Below are positions 1 through 7,411 of a DNA stretch of 17,641 bases, piece by piece. The DNA is from Candidatus Zhuqueibacterota bacterium RBG_16_48_16. Lineage in GTDB: Bacteria > Zhuqueibacterota > Zhuqueibacteria > Residuimicrobiales > Sediminimicrobiaceae. How positions within the stretch are numbered: position 1 is the stretch's first letter; each line of letters starts with the position of its first letter. Made by a program: the position numbers and the translations under genes. The stretch spans positions 1 through 17,641 of the forward strand of contig METF01000125.1 in assembly GCA_001771235.1 (NCBI GenBank), in the 5' to 3' direction. The notes beneath the pieces are model-generated. The model had not been told where the DNA came from and made no database searches. It saw only the letters and a list, made by a program, of their open reading frames with translations.

Positions 1-985
<985 letters not shown>

Positions 986-1023
986 TATTTATTTATTTTT
1001 TTCTATTCAGTTCGAAACCCAAG

Positions 1024-1089
1024 CTCTTTGACGGTTGAGCTATGCACGCATATTTTCAAAGAACATTTGTATTTACTTCGTTAAAAAGC
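1024..1089 (-). promoter_or_regulatory. rRNA leader with boxA-like antitermination and processing elements
   Basis: In minus sense the leader holds GCTTTTTAACGA (1078-1089), similar to the boxA antitermination site. It also holds GTTCTTTGAAAA (1053-1064), a second boxA-like match. The heptamer TCTTTGA within the latter (1056-1062) can pair with TCAAAGA at 1025-1031, enclosing a small near-palindrome, tatgcgtgcata. This could be a NusB/NusE binding region or part of the 16S 5' processing stem. The matches are by eye only. Confidence 0.45.
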
Positions 1090-1094
1090 TGGAC

Positions 1095-1123
1095 AAGATA
1101 ACGATTAATAATTTGAATGTCAA
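1095..1123 (-). promoter_or_regulatory. Proximal rRNA promoter P2
   Basis: On the minus strand there is a perfect -35 TTGACA (1118-1123), an ideal 17-base spacer and a -10 TATCTT (1095-1100). Transcription would start near 1088, leaving a leader of about 100 bases before mature 16S. Tandem promoters ahead of an rRNA operon are a common arrangement. Confidence 0.75.
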
Positions 1124-1142
1124 GCTATTTTATTTTTTTAAT

Positions 1143-1162
1143 GCACTTTTTTACTAAAGTGC
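1143..1162 (-). other. Hairpin between the two rRNA promoters
   Basis: A perfect 7-bp inverted repeat, GCACTTT (1143-1149) with AAAGTGC (1156-1162), has a 6-base loop and lies between P1 and P2. It is not followed by a T-run in minus sense, so it does not look like a terminator for tyrS read-through. It may be a protein site or an RNA hairpin in the P1 transcript. Confidence 0.35.
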
Positions 1163-1190
1163 CAACTTCTCTTCCAACGAAAACGCGAAT

Positions 1191-1218
1191 AATATACGCT
1201 TTTAATATTAAAAGTCAA
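1191..1218 (-). promoter_or_regulatory. Distal rRNA promoter P1
   Basis: On the minus strand there is a -35 hexamer TTGACT (1213-1218), a 16-base spacer and a -10 hexamer TATATT (1191-1196). It points at the 16S gene and starts only 25 bases after the tyrS stop codon. The spacer contains most of a perfect 16-bp palindrome, cttttaatattaaaag (1199-1214). Confidence 0.65.
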
Positions 1219-1242
1219 CGTATTTTTAACATCGTGCCGGAT

Positions 1243-2529
1243 TTATTCGAATTTCAGATAAAAATATTTCTTTTTCCCAACCCTGAGCACAATTCTGTTA
1301 TTTATGACATCATTTTCTGCCAAGGCCATTTCTGTATCACTCACCCTCACGTCATTCAGATAAACACCACCCTGCTGAACAAGCCTTTTCGCCTCCTGCT
1401 TTGACGAAGTCAATCCAAGATCCGTTAGAACGGATATAATTTTAGGCCGGGCTTCGAAAAATGAGTAGTCCTTTCTGGCTATCGGCAAACCTGCTTCGTC
1501 AGCGGTTACTGATCCCCTGGGAATGGTGCTCGACGGTAAGATAGAATCCGGAATTTTTCTTGTCCCAAATGCGGCCATCGATGAACTGAAAACTTTTTTC
1601 GCAACGTCTTCACCATGGGCAATCCTGGTTGCTTCATAAGCGAGTATTGTCTTGGCAGCATTCAGCTCAGCTCCCTGACGTTTTTTAACATCTTCAATCT
1701 CGTATGTGGGTAAAAAAGTAAAATAAAAAAGAAATTTCACCAAATCGTCATCGGCAACGTTGATCCAGTATTGGTAGAAATCATAAGGTGCTGTTTTTTG
1801 AGCATCCAACCACAACGCTCCCGACTCGGTTTTTCCCATCTTAGCGCCGCTGGCTGTAACAAGCAAAGGGAACGTCAAACCATAAACATCTTTTCTTTCC
1901 ATCCTGCGTATCAGGTCGGTGCCGGCAAGAATATTGGCCCACTGGTCATCACCTCCCATCTGCAACCTGCAATCGTAATCTCTATTCAAAACGAGAAAGT
2001 CAAAAGCCTGCAACAACTGATAGTTGAATTCGAGAAACGATAATCCGGTCTCCATTCTCTTCTTATAAGCTTCGAAAGTGAGCATTTTATTGACGCTAAA
2101 GTGCACACCAATGTCTCTTAAAAACTCGATATAATTTAAATTGCCCAGCCAATCATAATTATTGACGACAATGGCATTTCCTTCCGAAAGATCGAGGTAT
2201 CGAGCCAGTTGCAATCTCATTTCCCGAGCGTTCGAATCGATTCTTTCTCGTGACATCATTTTCCGCATTTCCGTTTTACCGCTGGGATCGCCTACCATGG
2301 CCGTGCCGCCGCCAATCACGACAATAGGTTTGTGCCCATGCCTTTGCAGATTCGCCATCGCCATAATAGGCAACAAGCTGCCCGCGTGAAGACTTTCTGC
2401 CGTAGGATCGAATCCCACGTAAAAAGTAACCCTGTGTGAAGCGAGCAATTCACGCAACGGCTCAGGATCGGTTACCTGCTGAATGAATCCGCGATGCTGC
2501 AAAACGTCATAAACGTTTTCCATTTTCAT
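1243..2529 (-). CDS. tyrS: Tyrosine--tRNA ligase (TyrRS)
   Basis: A cytoplasmic class I aminoacyl-tRNA synthetase that charges tRNA-Tyr with tyrosine using ATP. At 428 aa it has the usual bacterial length. The HIGH-like signature is HAGS at residues 48-51, preceded by the typical FDPTAESL. The tyrosine-pocket region contains QMGGDDQW, the KMSKS-like loop is KMGKT at about residue 230, and a C-terminal S4 RNA-binding domain begins near residue 360 (LTSSKQEAKRLVQQGGVYLN). It follows smpB by 18 bases on the same strand, so the two probably form one operon. The start is uncertain by two codons: ATGs lie at 2529 and 2523. The GGGA before the gene is only 2 bases from the first ATG but 8 bases from the second, so the protein may start MENVYDV. 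The stop codon lies just upstream of the rRNA promoter region. Confidence 0.97.
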   Translation of the reverse strand: MKMENVYDVLQHRGFIQQVTDPEPLRELLASHRVTFYVGFDPTAESLHAGSLLPIMAMANLQRHGHKPIVVIGGGTAMVGDPSGKTEMRKMMSRERIDSNAREMRLQLARYLDLSEGNAIVVNNYDWLGNLNYIEFLRDIGVHFSVNKMLTFEAYKKRMETGLSFLEFNYQLLQAFDFLVLNRDYDCRLQMGGDDQWANILAGTDLIRRMERKDVYGLTFPLLVTASGAKMGKTESGALWLDAQKTAPYDFYQYWINVADDDLVKFLFYFTFLPTYEIEDVKKRQGAELNAAKTILAYEATRIAHGEDVAKKVFSSSMAAFGTRKIPDSILPSSTIPRGSVTADEAGLPIARKDYSFFEARPKIISVLTDLGLTSSKQEAKRLVQQGGVYLNDVRVSDTEMALAENDVINNRIVLRVGKKKYFYLKFE

Positions 2530-2547
2530 ATTCCCGAATTAAATCTT

Positions 2548-3021
2548 TTACACTTTCAAGCGGAACTTGTTTTTTAATTCCCTTTGCGTATCTCTATCAG
2601 AATCGCGCTTTGCTATATCCTTTCGCTTATCATACAATTTTTTCCCCCGCGCAATGGCAATTTCAATTTTTGCCCAGCTTCCCCGGAAATAAATGCTCAA
2701 CGGCACTATTGTAAGACCTTTTTCTTCGATTTTACCGATTAAACGCTTTAATTCCCTTTTCTGCAGCAAGAGCTTTCTTCGCCGGACAGGATCGTGGTTC
2801 CAGGCGCTGCCGTGGTCATAAGGGCTTATATGCAAATTGACGACAAACAGCTCTCCATCCACCACCCTGGCATAGCTATCCTTAAAGTTTGCTTTGCCCG
2901 CGCGTAAAGATTTTACCTCCGTTCCATTCAGAACGATTCCTGCCTCGATCCGTTCGATAATTTCATAATCGTGAAATGCTTTACGATTCGCGACGACAAT
3001 TTTTTTCTTATTTTTTTCCAA
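2548..3021 (-). CDS. smpB: SsrA-binding protein SmpB
   Basis: SmpB binds tmRNA (SsrA) and brings it to stalled ribosomes in trans-translation. The 157-aa length is normal. Family hallmarks are visible: an N-terminal strand with NRKAFHDYEI, the block LNGTEVKSLRAGKANFKDSY at about residues 32-51, ISPYDHGSAWNHDP, KRELKRLIGKI, and a basic C-terminal tail (KKLYDKRKDIAKRDSDRD) that enters the mRNA channel. The start codon is TTG at 3021. No in-frame ATG exists upstream before a stop at 3040-3042, and the family N-terminus fits this start. No good Shine-Dalgarno sequence precedes it. It is the first gene of an apparent smpB-tyrS operon. The tmRNA gene itself is not in the window. Confidence 0.97.
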   Translation of the reverse strand: MEKNKKKIVVANRKAFHDYEIIERIEAGIVLNGTEVKSLRAGKANFKDSYARVVDGELFVVNLHISPYDHGSAWNHDPVRRRKLLLQKRELKRLIGKIEEKGLTIVPLSIYFRGSWAKIEIAIARGKKLYDKRKDIAKRDSDRDTQRELKNKFRLKV

Positions 3022-3174
3022 TATGAAAACCCATATTACTCATGTTTCGACACGCAACAGAATTGCCGGTTGTTGCATACCGCGCGATTGGCCCACCAAA
3101 AGTTCATACGAAACAAACGACAAAAATCCCAGCAAGCTTATAATCGAACATCCTTCGCCTTCCGCAAAAGTTTT

Positions 3175-3202
3175 AATATATATTTTTCAGGCTGACAATC
3201 AA
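3175..3202 (-). promoter_or_regulatory. Predicted promoter of smpB-tyrS
   Basis: In minus sense, TTGATT (3197-3202), a 16-base spacer and TATATT (3175-3180). It would give a leader of about 150 bases before the smpB TTG start. It is divergent from the tRNA-Leu promoter about 40 bases away. Confidence 0.5.
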
Positions 3203-3239
3203 CAAGAACAAAAGTAGGCATTCTCACAAAACAAAGGTC

Positions 3240-3268
3240 TTGCATTTATAGCATGAGTTAGCTATATT
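3240..3268 (+). promoter_or_regulatory. Promoter of tRNA-Leu
   Basis: TTGCAT (3240-3245), a 17-base spacer and TATATT (3263-3268). The first tRNA base at 3289 is 21 bases downstream, a typical distance for a short tRNA leader. Confidence 0.65.
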
Positions 3269-3288
3269 TTCGCACTTTTTTCAAGACT

Positions 3289-3372
3289 GCCGAAGTGGTG
3301 AAACTGGTAGACGCGCACGGTTCAGGGCCGTGTGGGCTTACGCCCGTGGGGGTTCGACTCCCCCCTTCGGCA
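3289..3372 (+). tRNA. tRNA-Leu (anticodon CAG)
   Basis: A class II tRNA of 84 bases with a long variable arm. The acceptor stem pairs gccgaag (3289-3295) with cttcggc (3365-3371), and the discriminator base is A at 3372. The anticodon arm is CACGG / TTCAGGG / CCGTG, giving anticodon CAG, which reads CUG codons. The T-loop is ggttcgact. The 3' CCA is not encoded (cact follows) and must be added after transcription. It is the only plus-strand gene in the window and is transcribed away from smpB. A palindromic element begins a few bases after its 3' end. Confidence 0.97.
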
Positions 3373-3380
3373 CTATCTTA

Positions 3381-3555
3381 GTATCCATTCAGCCCACGAA
3401 ACACACGAAACAAACAAAAAGTCAAAATGATTTTGTCTTTTATTATTTTGACTTTTCATAAAGGCTGGGTAATCTGAGCACCTGTGATCGGGTACGTTCA
3501 GCCGTGTTGATTCCTTTCGCTTATTTTGTGTATTTAGTGGGCTGAATAAATACCC
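3381..3555. mobile_element. Palindromic MITE-like element with imperfect 35-bp terminal inverted repeats
   Basis: The arm at 3381-3415 matches the reverse complement of 3519-3553 at 28 of 35 positions, including a perfect 11-bp core (attcagcccac at 3387-3397 and gtgggctgaat at 3537-3547). The hexamer atctta stands just outside the left arm (3375-3380) and two bases beyond the right arm (3556-3561), as a target-site duplication would. No reading frame fits inside. The interior holds a separate 12-bp hairpin (3417-3456). Size, ends and coding silence fit a non-autonomous element or a large structured repeat. Which transposase, if any, would mobilise it cannot be told from this window. Confidence 0.55.
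3417..3456 (+). terminator. Possible terminator of tRNA-Leu inside the palindromic element
   Basis: A perfect 12-bp stem, aaaagtcaaaat (3417-3428) with attttgactttt (3445-3456), has a 16-base loop and ends in four T. It lies 45 bases after tRNA-Leu and would act in plus sense. The stem is AT-rich, so it may be weak. It could equally be only a structural part of the surrounding element. Confidence 0.4.
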
Positions 3556-3632
3556 ATCTTATCACCTATCACTTCACTTTGCATAAATTTCAACCTTCAA
3601 AAGTACATTCGCCACCCAAGCTCGTCCGAATG

Positions 3633-3657
3633 AAAAAGCCTCAAATCCCTTTGAGGC
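3633..3657 (-). terminator. Second (distal) terminator of tRNA-Asn
   Basis: In minus sense an 8-bp stem GCCTCAAA / TTTGAGGC with a 4-base loop (3638-3657) is followed by five T (3633-3637). This is a classic intrinsic terminator. It backs up the one at 3665-3695. Confidence 0.75.
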
Positions 3658-3664
3658 AAACCAT

Positions 3665-3695
3665 AAAAAAAGCCTCATACGCTTGTGAGGCTTTT
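3665..3695 (-). terminator. First (proximal) terminator of tRNA-Asn
   Basis: In minus sense a stem GCCTCA / TGAGGC (3672-3691), extended by flanking A-T pairs, is followed by seven T (3665-3671). It begins 7-10 bases after the tRNA-Asn 3' end. Confidence 0.8.
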
Positions 3696-3701
3696 CATTC
3701 G

Positions 3702-3774
3702 CTCCGGTGGTAGGACTCGAACCTACAACCTAGTGGTTAACAGCCACCCGCTCTGCCAATTGAGCTACACCGGA
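3702..3774 (-). tRNA. tRNA-Asn (anticodon GTT)
   Basis: A 73-base class I tRNA. In minus sense the acceptor stem pairs TCCGGTG with CACCGGA, and the discriminator is G at 3702, as expected for Asn. The anticodon loop is CTGTTAA, giving GTT, which reads AAC and AAU. The T-arm carries GGTTCGAGTCC and the D-arm GCTCAATTGGCAGAGC. CCA is not encoded. It has its own strong promoter at 3817-3845 and two terminators downstream. Confidence 0.97.
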
Positions 3775-3816
3775 ATCATAAAGGTGTGGCCACAATATAA
3801 GCTCAAAACGACGGCC

Positions 3817-3845
3817 AATATAATTAACTTGGCCAAAAATGTCAA
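3817..3845 (-). promoter_or_regulatory. Strong promoter of tRNA-Asn with overlapping palindrome
   Basis: In minus sense, a perfect -35 TTGACA (3840-3845), a 17-base spacer and TATATT (3817-3822). An inverted repeat GGCCAA (3813-3818) / TTGGCC (3829-3834) overlaps the -10 box and part of the spacer. A second palindrome, tgtggccaca (3785-3794), lies between the promoter and the tRNA. These could be operators or simply leader structure. Confidence 0.7.
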
Positions 3846-3877
3846 GCATTTACTTTGAAGCTAATGATGACTTTTTT

Positions 3878-6196
3878 CTACAAGTTTATATTCACCCCAA
3901 AGGAAGGAATAAACGGCAGCATGTAAATGACACTCCGTTTCGCGCTCCCGGATGATCCCTCGCCGGAATAATAATCCCATTCGTACAAATAGACATTTCT
4001 ATGATTGAAGACATTGATCAAATCCAGGTAGGCGGAAACTCCTTTTCCGTTCTGGTGAATTCGATAGGCAAATCTCAGATCCAGCCGGTGATAATCGGGA
4101 TAGCGCCCGGAGTTTTTCTCATCTTTCAGTACGTCCCATCCTTCGAGATACGGGCTGTTTCCATTAATACTACGGCGCATTGCTGAGATGGGCGTATAAG
4201 GAAATCCTGTTCCATAATGGTACTCCGCGCTCAGGGTCCAAAATTTATAAAACTGAATTTCCGATCCCACAGAACAGCGGTGGCGTTGATCGTAATCGAA
4301 AAAACGCCAGCTCAAATCTCCGGGTCGGCGGTACCTGGACGAAGAATAGCCGTAATTGATCCAGAAACCGAATTTTTCGTTTTCCAAGCGAATTCGCTTG
4401 ACGGACAATTCCACTCCTTCGGCAAAACCCGACCCGATATTTTCCGGAACAAAAAAATTCTCCTCTTCTCCGATAAGTATGTCTTGTAGTTTTTTATGGT
4501 ACAATTCAAATTTTGCTTCAAAACGATCGGCAATTTGCCAGGCCAAGCCGCCCATAGTGTGAATAGCATACTCCGGTCGAAGTGAGTGAATATTCCTGGT
4601 GATATCCAGCGGCTCCCCCCTGCCAATGACCGTCATGATATCCGGAAACTGCGAATACTTGCCCATGCTCGCGAACAAATTGAGGTTTGGCAACAAACCT
4701 ACCCTGGCTTTTACCCTTGGACTGGTGTCCAAAACATTGAAAAGCGTTGAATAGTCATACCTCAGTCCGGCAATGATTTCAAACCAGTTCTGGTAGCGAA
4801 ATTTCGCTTTCCAGTAAACACCGTTTGAAAAATACTTTTCATTGAAATTTATATAATCCGGCAGATTGACATAATTTCGCCAATCGAGGCTCCATAAAAG
4901 GTCTGTCTTGTTAAAACTGAATTGCACGCCCGTCTTTAACATCAGCCATTTCGCCGGATAATACTCAATTTCAGACCGGGCGCTCGTCCTGCGAACGTGA
5001 TAATTTAATAATGCATTAAAATTGTAATTAAACGTATCATAAATTTTCACACTGTTCTTGTCATCATAGTAGCCCATCGTCAGGTTTGCAAAAACGTTCG
5101 GATTCACAACGGAAGTGAATTTCACGCCAAAGATGTTTCCTGCCCCTTTGTTCAATAAATCGAGATTCTCACCTTCGACATCATAAAGTCGTGCACCTTC
5201 GCCGAGGTGGCTATAAAACACAGTTGCATTTTGATCCGGGCCGAATTTGAGGTTTAATTTCGAATGGATGTCAAAAAAGAAGGGAAATATATAATTCTCA
5301 GAGTTTACGCTATTCGCCAATACATCATAAAAACTCCTGCGCCCGGCCAGCAGCCAGGAACTGCCATTATTAAAAATCGGCCCTTCGATGACCGTACGGG
5401 CAGTAATAAGTGAAGCAGAACTCCTGACGGAAAGCCGATCCGTTCTTCCGTTGCGGCTATTTAAGTTGACCAGTGCCGACATTTTGTTGCCGTATTCAAC
5501 GTCAAATCCGCCGGGCGCCAGATCGATTGACTCGATGACATCCGGATTTACCAGGCTCATGCCGCCGCCCATTACCACAAAAAGCCGTGACGGGGTGAGA
5601 ATCTCGATGCCATCGTACAAGATCAAGTTCTGATCCGGGCTTCCGCCGCGGATATAGAGCTGGGTATTCAGATCGTTGCGCGAAGCCACTCCCGGCAAGC
5701 TCCTCATCGATCTATAGGCATCATCCAAAACGCCGGGCTGCTGCACAGCCATGCGGGGCGAAATGATTTCGTGACCGACATTGGATATTTCCCGCTGCAA
5801 CAGTTTTTTCAGCCGGCTGGCCGATATCTGCACACTGTCCAATGCGACCGCTTGTTTGTTGAGCTGAATATTCAATCTCCTGACCGCGCCTGTCCCGATA
5901 CGGACATTATGAACGACCAGCGGCCGATAGCCGATCATTTTAGCAATTAACGTATAGGTTCCTGTCGGAATGCGCTTAATCTCAAAATACCCCTTCTCAT
6001 CAGAGGCGTCTCCCAGGGTTGTTTTTGCAAAAAATATGTTTACATCGCGCAACGGGATTTTATCCTCCGCATCCGTCACATAACCGAGCACGGTGCCATA
6101 ATGCAGGCGGGAAGTTGCCGCTTCGCCAGCAAGACCATAAGACGTGATCATCATAAGCAGGCAATAAAATATTTCGGACTTGCGCAGACTAGCCAT
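3878..6196 (-). CDS. TonB-dependent outer-membrane receptor with carboxypeptidase-regulatory-like domain
   Basis: A 772-aa outer-membrane receptor that would take up an unknown ligand using energy from TonB. In order: a hydrophobic signal sequence (about residues 8-27), a carboxypeptidase-D regulatory-like beta-sandwich (35-113, from VLGYVTDAEDKIPLRDVNIF), a plug domain (about 140-250) with LYIRGGSPDQNLILYDGI at 180-197, and then a barrel rich in alternating aromatic strands to the last residue, ending GVNINL. This layout is typical of Bacteroidota and related FCB phyla. Its ATG lies 8 bases inside the end of the upstream beta-propeller lipoprotein gene, so the two are surely one operon and probably translationally coupled. 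The substrate cannot be told from the sequence. I see no clear TonB box. Confidence 0.93.
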   Translation of the reverse strand: MASLRKSEIFYCLLMMITSYGLAGEAATSRLHYGTVLGYVTDAEDKIPLRDVNIFFAKTTLGDASDEKGYFEIKRIPTGTYTLIAKMIGYRPLVVHNVRIGTGAVRRLNIQLNKQAVALDSVQISASRLKKLLQREISNVGHEIISPRMAVQQPGVLDDAYRSMRSLPGVASRNDLNTQLYIRGGSPDQNLILYDGIEILTPSRLFVVMGGGMSLVNPDVIESIDLAPGGFDVEYGNKMSALVNLNSRNGRTDRLSVRSSASLITARTVIEGPIFNNGSSWLLAGRRSFYDVLANSVNSENYIFPFFFDIHSKLNLKFGPDQNATVFYSHLGEGARLYDVEGENLDLLNKGAGNIFGVKFTSVVNPNVFANLTMGYYDDKNSVKIYDTFNYNFNALLNYHVRRTSARSEIEYYPAKWLMLKTGVQFSFNKTDLLWSLDWRNYVNLPDYINFNEKYFSNGVYWKAKFRYQNWFEIIAGLRYDYSTLFNVLDTSPRVKARVGLLPNLNLFASMGKYSQFPDIMTVIGRGEPLDITRNIHSLRPEYAIHTMGGLAWQIADRFEAKFELYHKKLQDILIGEEENFFVPENIGSGFAEGVELSVKRIRLENEKFGFWINYGYSSSRYRRPGDLSWRFFDYDQRHRCSVGSEIQFYKFWTLSAEYHYGTGFPYTPISAMRRSINGNSPYLEGWDVLKDEKNSGRYPDYHRLDLRFAYRIHQNGKGVSAYLDLINVFNHRNVYLYEWDYYSGEGSSGSAKRSVIYMLPFIPSFGVNINL

Positions 6197-7136
6197 TTAT
6201 ATCGATCCAAATAGTGTCTATTTCGATATGTCCATTTTGAGAATAAACTAATTTTCGTCCGTCCGGGGACCATGATGGAGTTCGACCGTTGGCCACAACT
6301 TTTGTCAAACTGAGTTCACGCAAAGATGTGACGACTATATCGTCTCCCGCCTGGAACGCAATCTGAACACCATCGAAAGGCGATCCGATATGGCTCAAAA
6401 TTGACATATCCGGCCAGACGCCTTTCAAGCTACAGTCCGACAGACAGCCGGTGCTATTATTTTCAAGGTCATATTCATAAAGATAAAAATCCATATCGCT
6501 CGCTGCGGAGAATATGATTTTATTTTCCAGCGGATGCCAGGTAAAGGAGTGAACCGTCAAGTCCGTTTCGATCTGATGTTCGACAGTGAAATCCAGAGCA
6601 TCGAGTATGATGAAACTTTTGTCGCTTAATACGGCAATATATTTTCCATCAGGCGACCATTGCGGCAAAAAAACATGATGCTCGCCGGTAAAAATTCTCG
6701 TATGGCTCTTTTTTGTCACATCGTAAATCCAAATCTCGGCCGACTTTTCCTCCTTACGGCAGTAAACGATTGTATCCCCGCCTGCCGAATATTTGCAATA
6801 GAGCGGCCCGTAGCTTTTATCGATCAAGTCTACAAGTTTTAAAGATTCAAGATCATATTCTTTCACAACACCGGCGACGGCCCCGGTTTGAAAAGATAGC
6901 GCAAAAGGCGGGTCGTCCTCCAATGTGTTTGTTAAGGATGAATCAAAGGAAAGAAAGATCAGCTTTTGCCCGTTCGGATGCCAATCGGGATAAAGATCAT
7001 ATTGACCATCGGCCGGCAAGCTTGTTTTTTCAGGAAGGTCTACCTCCAAATCGACGATACTCGGTTCGTTACAATACACCAGGAATACAAATGTGAGACA
7101 TAATACGAGCAATTTTCTGTTTGCATTTTTTTTCAT
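6189..7136 (-). CDS. Predicted lipoprotein with TolB/PD40-type beta-propeller repeats
   Basis: A 315-aa envelope protein. The N-terminus is a short basic region, a hydrophobic stretch (9-21) and a plausible lipobox ending at Cys22 (LVYC), so it is probably a lipid-anchored lipoprotein. The body has repeats of the WD40-like PD40 type found in TolB: DWHPNGQKLIF near residue 51, WSPDGKYIAVLSD near 165, WHPLENKIIFSA near 200, and WSPDGRKLVYS near 289. Such propellers bind proteins or ligands. The stop codon overlaps the start of the TonB receptor gene, so a role as its accessory or surface partner is reasonable but unproven. No clear Shine-Dalgarno sequence or promoter precedes the ATG. Confidence 0.8.
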   Translation of the reverse strand: MKKNANRKLLVLCLTFVFLVYCNEPSIVDLEVDLPEKTSLPADGQYDLYPDWHPNGQKLIFLSFDSSLTNTLEDDPPFALSFQTGAVAGVVKEYDLESLKLVDLIDKSYGPLYCKYSAGGDTIVYCRKEEKSAEIWIYDVTKKSHTRIFTGEHHVFLPQWSPDGKYIAVLSDKSFIILDALDFTVEHQIETDLTVHSFTWHPLENKIIFSAASDMDFYLYEYDLENNSTGCLSDCSLKGVWPDMSILSHIGSPFDGVQIAFQAGDDIVVTSLRELSLTKVVANGRTPSWSPDGRKLVYSQNGHIEIDTIWIDING

Positions 7137-7411
7137 TTAAAAATACTTCGTTTTAGAAACACACGTAAAATTTTGCCTGTTGCGGATGGTTCATCTTGCT
7201 GCGATAAGTTTTTACCTGCTTTGATTTAAACGATCCTGATCAACAGATTTCGCTCTTGCCATTGTTCCGTTCATCCTGCAAATTCTTAAATTGATGCGCC
7301 ATGCTCGCCGCAGGGTGAGTGACAAATTAATGCCGCTTTTACAATAAGCATGCCACTGCATGAGACTGTATCAACGCATCGATACTCGCTTTTATTCGCC
7401 ACTTTGGATTT
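7137..7411. other. Intergenic region between yhaM-like gene and lipoprotein operon
   Basis: About 275 bases with no convincing reading frame. It must hold the promoter of the lipoprotein-receptor operon, but no good -35/-10 pair stands out. A short hairpin in minus sense (catgc/gcatg near 7350-7363) lies downstream of the yhaM-like gene but lacks a T-run, so it is not called a terminator. Confidence 0.4.

Noticed and set aside
3023..3217. Small plus-strand frames between smpB and tRNA-Leu
   Set aside because: They overlap the predicted smpB promoter and leader, have no ribosome-binding site and no recognisable protein features.
3022..3288. Possible tmRNA (ssrA) gene beside smpB
   Set aside because: No tRNA-like ends, no Ala-type acceptor stem and no tag reading frame could be found in the gap.
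3381..3701. Repeats between the two tRNA genes as a CRISPR array or attachment site
   Set aside because: The repeats are inverted, not regularly spaced direct repeats. No integrase lies nearby and no duplicate of a tRNA 3' end is visible.
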